64,000 nt of DNA. Origin: Candidatus Sabulitectum silens. GTDB lineage: Bacteria > Fermentibacterota > Fermentibacteria > Fermentibacterales > JCC-6. The stretch covers positions 62,001 to 126,000 of the forward strand of contig MJAN01000001.1 of NCBI GenBank assembly GCA_001875255.1, given 5' to 3'. Below the pieces are notes generated by a model. That model was not told where the DNA came from, searched no databases, and saw nothing but the letters and a program-made list of their open reading frames with translations. The position numbers and the translations under genes were made by a program. This document shows positions 23,325 to 34,247 of this stretch, piece by piece (position 1 is the stretch's first letter; each line of letters begins with the position of its first letter).

Positions 23325-24551
23325 TCAGTCTTCGGTGTCCCCGGCGGCCTCTTCCAGTATGTTCCCGGGGATGGGCCGGCTTACCTTGGCCCCAGCTTCC
23401 TTATCTTTCCACCCGGTTGACCAGATTGCCCTGCCGGAATGAAGCCGTTTCAGCGCAAGATCGAACGAGTCGGAAACGCCGGAGAGCTTTCTCTGGGCGT
23501 CGTTCATGGCCTCCACCACCAGGGAGACCTGGTCGTAGAGCCTGCCCGCCTTCTCGGCTATCTTTTCAGCGTTCCGGTTCTCGTTCTCCCTGCGCCATAT
23601 CTGGGCGATGAGCTTCAGAGTGATGAGAAGTGTGGAGGGGCCGGAAACCACCACATTGGTGGAGGAAAGGTCATAGATGAGCCCTGGATCCGCCTGCATG
23701 GCAGCCTGGTAGGCGGGCTCAAGGGGAATGCACATGATAACGAAATCAAGTGAACGGTTCCCGTGAAGGGAGCTGTAGTCCTTCTGCCTCAGTTCCTCTA
23801 CATGCTTCCTGACGGATGTAACATGGGCCTTAAGTTCAGCGTTTCTCACAGGATCCTCTTCCGCCGAGACATACCTTTCGTATGCGGTGAGGGAGACCTT
23901 GGAGTCCACCACCACCATTTTCTCCCCGGGAAGATGAACAAGGAAATCCGGTCTTTTAAGCTTGCCCTCCCCATCGCGGAATGAGGTCTGGGTTTCATAC
24001 TGAACACCCTTCTGCAGCCCGGAGGCTTCGAAGATCCTCTCCACTATCAGCTCGCCCCAGTCCCCCTGGGCCTTGCTCTCTCCCTTTATGGCCTTTGCCA
24101 GGTTGTTGGCGTCGTCGCTTACCCTGTTGCTCAGTTCCTGAAGCTGGCGTATCTGCTCGATGAGCTTCGCGCTGGTCTTCACCTCTTCGGTGTGGACATC
24201 GTCCACCCTCTTCCGGAAGGAATCCATCTGCTCACGGAACGGTTTCAGGAGACCGGATAACCGCTCGGCGTTCTGTTCGGCGAAGACCCTGCTCCTGTTC
24301 TCGAAGATCCTGTTGGAGAGGTTCTCGAACTCCTTCTTCAGCCTTTCCTCCGACTCGGTGAGTTGCTTCATGGAACTCTTCAGGTTCTCAAGTTCGGTGC
24401 GGAGTGTAGCGTTCTCTATCTTGAGGGACTGGGATTCCTCCCTGGCCCGAAGCAGTTCCTCCCTGCGGGGGCCGTCGGCCCTGGTTCTCACCGCCAGATA
24501 GAAAAGCAGCAGAACAGCGGCTGATGAGACAATGAGAACGGCTGTGAGCAT
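23325..24551 (-). CDS. rmuC: RmuC-family DNA recombination protein
   Basis: N-terminal TM, coiled coil, GDWGELIVERIFEASGLQKGVQYETQ...RPDFLVHLPGEKMVVVDSKVSLTAYERY. Confidence 0.93.
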   Translation of the reverse strand: MLTAVLIVSSAAVLLLFYLAVRTRADGPRREELLRAREESQSLKIENATLRTELENLKSSMKQLTESEERLKKEFENLSNRIFENRSRVFAEQNAERLSGLLKPFREQMDSFRKRVDDVHTEEVKTSAKLIEQIRQLQELSNRVSDDANNLAKAIKGESKAQGDWGELIVERIFEASGLQKGVQYETQTSFRDGEGKLKRPDFLVHLPGEKMVVVDSKVSLTAYERYVSAEEDPVRNAELKAHVTSVRKHVEELRQKDYSSLHGNRSLDFVIMCIPLEPAYQAAMQADPGLIYDLSSTNVVVSGPSTLLITLKLIAQIWRRENENRNAEKIAEKAGRLYDQVSLVVEAMNDAQRKLSGVSDSFDLALKRLHSGRAIWSTGWKDKEAGAKVSRPIPGNILEEAAGDTED

Positions 24552-24685
24552 CTTCCTTCCTTTCTTCGGGGTCGATGATGAGAATAGCCGCTAAAAAAAC
24601 TGAGGTCAACCATTTCAGAGGGAGTTATGCAATATTAGTATTCAAAGATAGATCTGCATAAAAAATGCCGATCTTTTAAGGGGAG

Positions 24686-25614
24686 CTACCCGAGGAAACG
24701 GCATCCCCGTGCCGAGGTCCTTCTGAACTCCCGTATCTCCACGGAGTGAATCTTCAGGGCTTCTGAGAAGGATATTTCAAGAAGGTTTCCCAGGGACCGC
24801 TCACTCTGCTCGCAGGTTCGCAGGTTCCCCGCAGGGTCCACCGCCCACTTCGTGTCGCCGCACCTGCAGGTGGTGAACTCGATCCCGGGGAAATCATGCT
24901 GTCCGCCAGCTCCGGCTCCACCGGGATCCCGGTGTAAACGTGAACCGGGCAGGATTCAATTGCGCTCTGTGCCTGTTCAAGTGCATTCAGAAGCTGTTCG
25001 TCATGGGGAATAAGGGCTTTTGCACCGTGCTTCCCCCTTCCCGTGGGAATGAATCTGTTCAGGCATACCGAATCGGCCCCAAGCGCAGCGGCGGTTCGAA
25101 CCCTGACCCCGGTGAGGTGGTGGTTGTTCCCGGTGATGCAGAGCGAGGCCGTCACCGTTGCCCCGGTCCTCACCACATGGGTAAGAGCCATCACGGTCTC
25201 ATGGGAGGGGTTGGTGAAGCCTATGTCGAAGTGAGAGACCCCGGACGCAACAAGTGATCGTGTTCTTTCATCGGTGAGCAGTGTTCCGTTGGTGGCCACC
25301 GCCACGGGAAAGCCCCTTGAGTAGAAGGTGGACGCGATGTGCTCAAGGTCAGCTCTCATAAGGGGTTCACCACCGGTGAGGGTGACTCCGACCCCCTCTT
25401 CCCCATAGCCGATGGAGTCAGCTATCACGCCGTACAGTTCCGGTTCCAGCTCTTTCACAGAGCCAGGGGGATTGTAGCAGAAACCGCAGTCAAGGTTGCA
25501 CCGCCTGGTGACCTCCAGGGCAAACCATCGGCTGGTCAGATCGCTCCTCCTTTTTTTCAGAGTATTACCGGCACATGCAGAATGTTCCCGAAGGGGATAC
25601 CCGGGTTTCTTCAT
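24686..25614 (-). CDS. Radical SAM/SPASM-like protein (frameshift ~24880)
   Basis: FALEVTRRCNLDCGFCYNPPGS, LTGGEPLMRADLEHI; C-terminal Cys in corrected frame (CRCGDTKWAVDPAGNLRTCEQSERSLGNLLE). Confidence 0.8.
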
Positions 25615-25776
25615 TGACAGCGAAGGAGTTCGGGTACTATCATCAGTTTCGGTAATGAATTCAGTTACGATATTGGATGAAACTGGCCCGAAATCGGTGT
25701 TTCGGGAGTAGGTATGGGAGTTCAGTAAAATCAGCTTTCCTATCATACTCCTGGCGTTTTTCGATCAGGAGTTCCA

Positions 25777-26899
25777 TTGAAAATAGGTATTGATGTTTCT
25801 CCACTGTATATGCATGTTTCCGGCATATCGAACTATGTCCGGCACATATTGCAGGGGCTTGCGGTTACAGGTTCAGACCACAGTTTTGTTCTTTACACCA
25901 ACAAGGCAATAGATTTCAACTTCAAGCTTCCGGACAATTTTACTGTCCGAGTTGTCAGGCTGCCTTTCCACAAAATGCAGATCTGGTTTCAGCTTGGTCT
26001 TCCACTCAGAATGCTGATCGATGGAATTGATGTGTTCCTCGGCCCTTTTCACAGACTTCCTCTTCTTTCTACTATTCCTTCGGTTCTTACAATACACGAT
26101 CTTTCCGGTCTTCTTCTGAAGGACTTGCATGTTCGCAGTGTAGTTGCCCGGAACAGATTGATCCCTCTCTTTGTCAGAAGGTCCAGAAGAATTATCGCAG
26201 TTTCTCAGTTTACGGCTGATGAGATCAGGAGAACTTTCCTGAAGTTGGAAATAGAATCGATGTGATCCTTGAAGCCCTTCACCCAGTCTGACCCGTGTAA
26301 CTGATGAGACCTTTTTGCAGGCTGTCAGGGAAAAACTGAATCTCCCGGACAGATTCATCCTGTTCCTGGGAACCCTGGAGCCCAGAAAGAATCTTCCGGC
26401 ATTACTGAGGGCTTATGAATCAATTGCAGGCAGGATCACCCAGGATATCGTTCTGGCCGGAAGGATGGGCTGGGACTCGAAGATCCTCATGCAGTTCCTG
26501 AAGAATAGTGATATTCGTGAGAGAATTCATCTTACCGGATTCGTTGATGATGAATATCTGGCTTCCATCTTAAGCATGGCTGATATTGTGGCTTATCCGG
26601 CGCTTTATGAAGGCTTCGGTCTACCCGTTGTCGAGGCCATGGCCTGTGGAACCCCTGTTCTCACCTCTTCCGTTTCATCTCTTCCAGAGGCTGCAGGAGG
26701 GGCTGCTGTTCTCGCAGACCCTGAGAGCGTGGAGGATATGGCCTCAAAACTGCTGAAGATGGCGACGGATGAAGAACTGAGAGAAAGCCTTGCCTCCCGG
26801 GGGCTCGCCAGGGTTTCCAGGCTTTCCTGGAACAAAGTCGCGGAAATGACCCTTGATACCTGCCTCAGAGCAATTGAAACAGAAGAAGATTCTCCATGA
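25777..26899 (+). CDS. Glycosyltransferase family 4 (frameshift ~26260)
   Basis: MKIGIDVSPLYMHVSGISNYV; FLGTLEPRKNLPALLRAY; ALYEGFGLPVVEAMACGTPV. Confidence 0.92.
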
Positions 26900-28056
26900 A
26901 AGCAGCTTTTTCAGTTTTCTGCCCAGTGGAGGAGCAGCCAGGGTTGCCGGCCAGCAACTCAACAGCCTGCGGGATCGTTTCGACTGGTGTGCATATCAGC
27001 CCGAGGGGGCATTCATCTTCTGCCTGAATCGGGAGTTCCTCTAAGATCCTACCATTCCCCGCCGGCAGAAGACTGAAGGGAGCAGCCAGGATACTGGCCC
27101 CCGTCCTGCTCTGGCGCAAGGCCTTTGCCTATCAGGCTCTCTGCGGAAGAATAGCGGACGACATCAATGCGAGCAGTGCAAAAGTGCTCCTTGCTCACTC
27201 CTCAATGATAATTGCCGGTCCTCCTCTACTCTGTTTCCAGGGACCTCCTTCTGTCTATTTCTGTCACGAGTACCCCCGCTATATCTATGAGAAGGGAATG
27301 TACAAGACAGGTTCAGCAGTAACTGATTTATTGATCGCCCCTCTTCTCAAATGGGAGAAGAGAGTTGACAGACGGGCAGCCCGGAAGGCTGAGATCCTCG
27401 TCGCAAATTCTACGTTCACAGCTGAAAAGCTCAGTGAAGTGTATCAGCGAGAAGCAGTTACCGTTACTCCAGGTGTAGATACGGATTTTTTCACCCCAGG
27501 CGGGAGCAAGGGTGATTATGTGCTGACCGTTGGTGCTCTTTCTGAATTCAAAAGGCATCACCTGGTGGTTGAAGCCCTGTCTCTGATCCCCGAGAACAGC
27601 CGACCCCGGATGAGAACCGTTGCCGACAGAGGGGACGAAGGCTACGCTGTATTTCTCTCTTCCCTTGCATTGAAACTAGGTGTGGATCTGACGATAGAAA
27701 GAGGCGTTTCGGACTTGAGGCTCCTGGAACTGTATCGCAGTGCATTAGTTACCCTATGCCCCCAGCGCAATGAGCCCTATGGTCTCGTTCCTCTTGAGGC
27801 CATGGCCTGCGGCACCGCTGTGGTTGCCGTTAATGAGGGAGGATTCAGAGAGAACATAGTTCATGGTGAGAATGGTTTTCTTGTGGAACCCGAAGCATCA
27901 GCCATTGCGGAAGCGGTTCGGAAATTTTCCACGGATGCGATTGACTCATCAGCAATGGCAGCCGCAGGAAGAGACTTCGTGCTGACGGGAAGATCCCTTC
28001 GTGTTGAAACGGATAAGATGGCTGATCTCCTGGAAAGGGCAGCCGGGGGGGGCTGA
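26896..28056 (+). CDS. Glycosyltransferase family 4, paralogue of the 9301-10464 gene (N-terminal frameshifts)
   Basis: FLPSGGAARVAGQ..., PPSVYFCHEYPRYIYEK, PGVDTDFFTP, NEPYGLVPLEAMACGTAVVAV. Confidence 0.9.
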
Positions 28057-28145
28057 GCCCTTTGCTTCTCTTCCCTATAAAGGGTTTTCCCGGTCTTTAT
28101 CCGTTATGATTGGATCTGAGACTGAGCTATTAGAGGGGGTATAGA

Positions 28146-28679
28146 GTGGAATTCTTCAGGGAAAAAGGCGACCGGTTCATGGCGGAATCCATTTCAGGGA
28201 ATCCCGGAGCAAGAAGAGGATTAAGGCTGCTCATGCTCCTTCTCTCGGTGGGAGTTGTTGCCTACATTCTTTTTTTCACACCTGCGGGGGAGAATCCCGA
28301 CAACAGAACACCGCTGATCATAGGAATGGCGGTGCTTCTCTTCAGCTCTGGGATGTCCATGGCGCTGAGAAAGGCAGGACTGGGATCGGGAATAGTGGTG
28401 GACCTCTCCCGCGGAACGCTTTCCTACAGAAAACCGGGATCCAACCGTTACAGGGTTCATATCGCATCTCTGAAGCGTATAATAATCAACACTATCCCCG
28501 CCAGGGCTTCCGTACTCACCCTGGAGAATCGGGATGGAGGCAGACACATTCTCATGTACTCCATGGACACCATGAAGATGCGGATGTTTGCCGAAGAGCT
28601 TGCTTCCCTTACCTCCCTTACCCTGGACGAGGAAGTGGATCATCGCTACGCCTCCCATGGTTTGAATCGGAGTGTCTGA
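28146..28679 (+). CDS. Hypothetical two-TM membrane protein
   Basis: Intact ORF with two hydrophobic segments; no family recognised. Confidence 0.5.
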   Translation: MEFFREKGDRFMAESISGNPGARRGLRLLMLLLSVGVVAYILFFTPAGENPDNRTPLIIGMAVLLFSSGMSMALRKAGLGSGIVVDLSRGTLSYRKPGSNRYRVHIASLKRIIINTIPARASVLTLENRDGGRHILMYSMDTMKMRMFAEELASLTSLTLDEEVDHRYASHGLNRSV

Positions 28680-28839
28680 TTCGGGAATGGGCGGCTTCCA
28701 GGTATATCTCCGTCCTTTGTCCATAACAGGATTGTCACTTTCCCGTATGAAGATAATCGGATAGGTTTTATAGTAACTGGCCTGCCTAAAACCGAACACC
28801 GATTTTACGGGCATGCTCATTACAACAGAGGAGGGAAGA

Positions 28840-29692
28840 ATGAAAAGCATAATGCTGGCCGCGTTCCTTATCCTGGCCATGATCGCCGCCTCCTGCGGGG
28901 GAGAGGAAGCCGCCGCGGAAGAACAGGAAGTAACAACAGCAGAGGAAGCGGTGGAAGAACGCCGGGGACACATCCGAAGTGGTACCGGAACCAGTTGAGG
29001 TAGTCGTCCTTTACCCGGAAGGTACCATCGACCCGGCCACGGTATCCCCGGACCAGGTGATATCCGCCGGGGACCTGAACGAATCCTATTTCGCCTGGAC
29101 CGACAGGGAAGTAACAATTGCCGGCTACCCCTCTATCTGGTACGGCGACAGCATGGTGGTCGAAGACGAGCTCGGTCTTGTAATGGACCCCGAAGATGAT
29201 GACGATCTTGTGGTTGCCAACTTCGACGAAAACCCCGGACAGTCTGTGTACCGCGGGGAGATCGTCGCTGTAAGGGGTATCGTTGAGGAGGGATGGAACG
29301 GTCCCGAACTCAACTCTGCTGTTATCGCAGAAGCCCCGGCTGATCTCTCACCGGTGGAAACGAGCCCCTGGGTCTACGGGGATGAAGCCATACCCGCTGA
29401 TCAGTTCGTTGAAATGTTCAATGTATGGAACGGTATGGAAGTAACCGTTGAGGGCTACTACATCTCCACCACCACTTCAACCCTGAACGACGGGGTAACT
29501 GTCAGGGTTGATCTAGGTGCCAGCGACGACCATTACAACAAGGTCGCCGCTTGCAGGATGACAGCAGAGATACCTGAAGAGGTCAATGACGCCATGGTCG
29601 CAGACAGGAACATGGTTCAGATAAGAGGAACCGTGGCAGGTGAACTCTTTGGCGCGGTGGGCCTGGAGAACTGCGAGATAGTAAACAGATAA
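28840..29692 (+). CDS. Acidic lipoprotein of unknown function (frameshift ~28970)
   Basis: MKSIMLAAFLILAMIAASCGG lipobox; two similar all-beta-looking halves; DPEDDDDL acidic stretch. Confidence 0.6.
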
Positions 29693-29700
29693 CTCAGCGG

Positions 29701-30464
29701 TCAGTCAGATCCCGCCTCCATCAGCTCGGTGAGAATTGCCCTGAAAACCGGCAGGTCCTCCTGGAACAGGGCATACTCCTCCAGGAACTCCTCGTGCTGT
29801 TCCACCACAAGGCTGTAATGCCCCTTGTACTGGCTGGGGGGTGTTTTTGCCAGGGTGTCCAGGGCGGCGGTGTAGGACATGTCCAGCCTGTGAAGTATGG
29901 AGTCCACCGTTACTGAGGTTTCATCATAGAAGTGGTAGTCGTAAAGTGCCGCTCTCCCGTCCCCATTCACCATTTCAAGAATGGAGAGGATGATGGCCCT
30001 GTCAAGAAGACTGTCCCTTGCGGCGGCATACTCGGCAGCGGTTATCTCACCTTCTTCCAGGAGTTCGGTGAGGGATGTGATCCGTTCCTCGAACTGAACA
30101 GCAGTCCGTCCTGCACCGTTTCCGTCCACGGGGGGATCATCCTGGTCATCAGCATGGGGTTCATCCTTGAAAGCCTTACCGTCCTTGTGCCGGCCAGGCT
30201 GATGGTCATATCCAGAACCCGGGGAATTCCGGAGTGTTCGAACTCCATGCCCTGGAACAGACTTTCCAGGACAGTCTGCAGTGAATCACCCTTTTCCGTT
30301 GCAATGGGGAAGCTGCTGTAGCCGTCCCTCTGCCTTACCCTGTTAACGGTTCTCCAGATGGTTTTCAGTGTGTTCCAGTCCTCGGTCTGGAAGAGTTCCT
30401 GGAGCTCTGTCCGGGGCAGCGTTGCGGCCAGTGAACCGACAATAGCGGTTAGTTCAGGGAACAT
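29701..30464 (-). CDS. Hypothetical protein (frameshifted)
   Basis: Two adjoining ORFs in consecutive frames. Confidence 0.4.
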
Positions 30465-30717
30465 GGGGCCCTCCTCCTTTTTTCGAAGTATTCCCGGACT
30501 CCCGGGAATGTTCCAGCGGGAAAAGCAGTTTATCTTATTGACAAATTCCAGTTCACAATTATCATAGACTCGCCGTTCAAAACAGGAGGTCTTTAATGAT
30601 CAGAAGGATTACATCATAGAATAACACGGGGGTTTTCCCCTGTTTGTCGTCCTATTTGCCTTCAGGTTCGCTGCTTACGCGGGCCGATCACCCTGATTGA
30701 ACGGAGCCTTCCAATAG

Positions 30718-32510
30718 ATGCTTAATTTTTACGACGATTTCACAGACGACAGAGCCGTTAAGGTCAGCTCACTGAAGCTGCTGGCGAGGTTCTTTCCCTA
30801 TGTAAGACCATACTGGAAAGCCTTCCTTGTGGCGGTTCTGCTGCTGCTTCTGGCCATAGCGGGAGAACTTGCAGGGCCCCTGGTGCTTCGGGCGGTGATC
30901 GACGATGCCATCCCCTCCGGAAGCTCTTCGGAGATAGTAAGGCTTTCCGGGATCTTTGCCGGACTCTTCCTTCTTACCATGGCCATCGCCTACCTTCAGG
31001 TGATAATGGCCAGCAGGATCGGTCTGGGCATCGTCCGGGCCCTGAAAAGGAAACTGTTCGACCATGTCCTTACACTTTCCATGGGCTTTTCCACGCAAAT
31101 CCCTCGGGCAAGCTCATGGCCAGGGTGGAGAGCGACACCGAGCGTGTCCGGATGCTCTTCAGCGAGACCAGCATGGCCCTCCTTCGGAACGCCGCCATGG
31201 TTCTGGGCACCATGATCATCATGTTCAGGACCGATTCCTACATCGCCCTCAGGGTGCTTGCAATAACCGTTCCCGTTGCCCTTGTATCAATTCCGGTCCT
31301 GAGGAAAATGAGGGTGATATGGGGCAAGGTGAGAAGGTCATACGCCAGCATCGCCGCCGTTGCCTCGGAGTTCGTCCGGGCGGTTCCCGTGATGCAGGTT
31401 TTCGGCACCACCGGTTTCGCAAGGGACAAGATGCACCGGGAGGGAAAGGAGTACTTCCGCCGTGAAATGAAGGCCTCGGTTCTCGAATACAGTTTCTGGA
31501 GTTTCCTGGGGACCCTTGAGATAGGAGCAGTGGCGGTGATCCTGGTGGCGGGGAGGCCAGGGGTGATAAGCGGAGCGGTCACCGTGGGTACCGTGGTCCT
31601 CTTCGTTGAGTACACCAGGCGTCTCTTCGGCCCCCTTGTGATGTTCGGTGAGACACTGAACCAGATTCAGAGGGCCCTGGCCTCGGGGGAGAGGCTCATG
31701 GAAATACTGGACACGGAAACCCTCACGCCCGACGGAGCCATAGGTGGCGGTTTTCCCGGGAACTGGGAGCGGATAGAGTTCAGGGATGTCTGGTTCCGCT
31801 ATTCCGAGGATAGCCAGTGGGCACTGAAAGGGGTGAGCTTCGTTCTTCGCCGGGGGGATACCATGGCACTGGTGGGGGACAGCGGAGGGGGAAAGAGCAC
31901 CATCGTTTCCCTGCTGATGCGTTTCCACTACCCCCAGAAGGGCGCCATCACCATAGACGGGGTGAACATAAACGACTACACACTGGATTCATGGCGCAGC
32001 GGCCTGGGGCTGGTCCTCCAGGAGGTGAACCTGTTCTCGGGCAGCCTCTCGGGCAACCTTTCACTCTTTGACCACTCCGTTTCAAGGGAAGAACAGGAGA
32101 AGGCCCTCCGGGCAATAGAGGCCGGTGAGCTTCTGGACTCAATTCCCGGCGGGCTGGACGGCAGGATAAGCGAGGGGGGCGCCAACCTGTCCATGGGCCA
32201 GAGGCAGCTGATAAACATAGCCAGGGCCATGCTGAGGCAGCCGGAGATACTGGTTCTCGACGAGGCCACCTCAAGCGTGGACCCGGGCACCGAGCAGCGG
32301 ATACAGAGGGCCACGGACATAGCCCTTGAGGGCAGGACCGCCCTTGTGGTGGCCCACAGGCTGGCCACCATAGAGCACGCCTCGAGCATACTCGTGGTTC
32401 GTCACGGAGCTGTGGTGGAAACGGGAACCCACGGCGAACTCCTTCGCCAGGGCGGCATCTACGCCGGTCTCCACGGGCTGCAGTTTGGAGGTGAGGGCAG
32501 TGAAGGCTAG
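30718..32510 (+). CDS. ABC exporter half-transporter, TMD-NBD (frameshift ~31095)
   Basis: Walker A GDSGGGKST, signature LSMGQRQ, Walker B ILVLDEATS. Confidence 0.93.
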
Positions 32511-34247
32511 AGGGATCCGGGGATGGACCGTTTACCTTAAATGGATATACAACTACTGGAAGCCGGTGAGGAAGTATCTGGTCTTCCTCATACTGTTCAC
32601 CCTTGTATCCAGCGCCGTGGCCCTGGGTTTCCCCCTGGTGTTCAGGCATCTTCTGGACAATGTGCAGACAATAATGGGCACACCGGAGTCCGCCGGTTTC
32701 AACAGGCTGATGCTGGTACTGGGCGGCCTTGCCCTGGCCCGTTTCGTGGCCGGGCTCTACCCCTGCGCCAGGGGAATAATCAACGCCGCCATAGGCGTTC
32801 TGGTAAGGGACGATGTCTTCGCCTCCATTATGAGGAAGGACTGGAGGTTCTTCAACCGCTTCAGGCCCGGCGACCTGACCACAAGGCTCACCGATGACAT
32901 AACCGACTATCCCAGGATAGCCTGGTTCAGTTGCAGTGCCTTTTTCAGGGCCCTTGAATCCAGCTCCAGGCTTCTGTTCTGCATGGCGGTGATGCTCTTC
33001 ATGAGCTGGAAGCTCACGCTGCTGGCCCTGGCCCCGCTTCCGGTGATGCTCTTTATCTTCTACACCGTGGAGCACCGGCTGGGGAAACGGGTCCTGGCAA
33101 GCAGAAAGGCCACCAGCCACACCAACGACCTTCTGGACAGCACCTTCGACGGCATTGCCATAGTGAAGGCCTACCGGGCGGAGAAACCCCTGGCCCTGAG
33201 GCTTCACAGGCTGCTGAACGAGCGGTTCGACATTGACTATTCCCTGATAAAGCTGGAGATGATAATACACGGTCTGTACAGCGTTATCGGGCAGGTGGGA
33301 AAGGTTACGGTGATGCTTGCCGGGGGCCTCATGGTGATAGACAACAGGATAGGGCTGGGAGACTTCTACGCCTTCTATGTCTACCTTGACATGCTCCTTG
33401 CCCCGATGATGGACATACCCAACCTCTTCGTTGCCTCAAGGCAGGCCTTCGTGTCCATTGACAGGGAGATGGAGGTAATGGACTTCCCGGAACCCCCGGA
33501 GAGGACCACCGACGACCCCCTGCGCAGGATAACAGGTGTAAAGGCCACCGATGCCGGTTTCACCTACGACGGCTCCGGTGGGCTCACCGGGCTGAACTTC
33601 CATCTGCGGGCCCCTGAGATAGTGGCTGTTGTGGGGGAAGTCGGCTCCGGCAAGACAACCCTGCTTAAGATGCTCGCCGGCCTCCTTCCCCCGGAGGAGG
33701 GAGAGATTACGGTGAACGGCGTGGATTCACGCAGGATGGACATAAGCAGGGCGGCGGGTTATGTGCCCCAGGACTCGGTGCTGCTGGGGGAATCCGTGGA
33801 CGAGAACGTGAAGTTCGGCCGGGATTTCGTTTCCTGCCAGGACATAGAGGAGGCCCTTGCCTGGCGGGCATAGGCGAGGACGAGCTGGAGCAGGGGAAGA
33901 TGCTGGGCCAGAGGGGGGTTGGCGCCTCCGGTGGCCAGAGGCAGAGGATCGCCATCGCCAGGGCAATGGCGGGAAACCCGTCACTTCTCCTTCTGGATGA
34001 CTGCACCGCCGCCCTGGACGCAGCTAAGGAGGAGGCTTTCTGGAACAACCTCAGGTCCGGGGACTCACACCCCCTCACCCTTGTTGTTACCCACCGGGAG
34101 GCCACCGTTAAGCAGAGCGACAGAGTTCTTTTTATACATAGGGGAAAACTGGAGGACACGGGAACCCACCGGGAACTCCTCCAGCGGAACCCGGACTACG
34201 CCAGGGTTATCCGTGGCATGGAACTGGAGGAACAGGATGCCGTATAG
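32485..34247 (+). CDS. ABC exporter half-transporter, TMD-NBD (frameshift ~33865)
   Basis: Walker A GEVGSGKTT, signature ASGGQRQR, Walker B LLLLDDCTAALD (degenerate catalytic Glu). Confidence 0.93.

Noticed and set aside
28060-28095. CCCTTT...AAAGGGTTTTC hairpin after the GT4 island as a terminator
   Set aside because: Only a 6-bp stem with a 15-nt loop and a short T-run; too weak to call.
31948-33270. 440-aa antisense ORF
   Set aside because: Opposite the two ABC transporter genes; low-complexity Gly/Pro/Arg/His composition typical of shadow ORFs in GC-rich DNA.
33919-34240. N-terminal extension of the 581-aa ORF starting at 33919
   Set aside because: Out-of-frame shadow of the second ABC NBD; the M29 gene more plausibly begins at ATG 34237.
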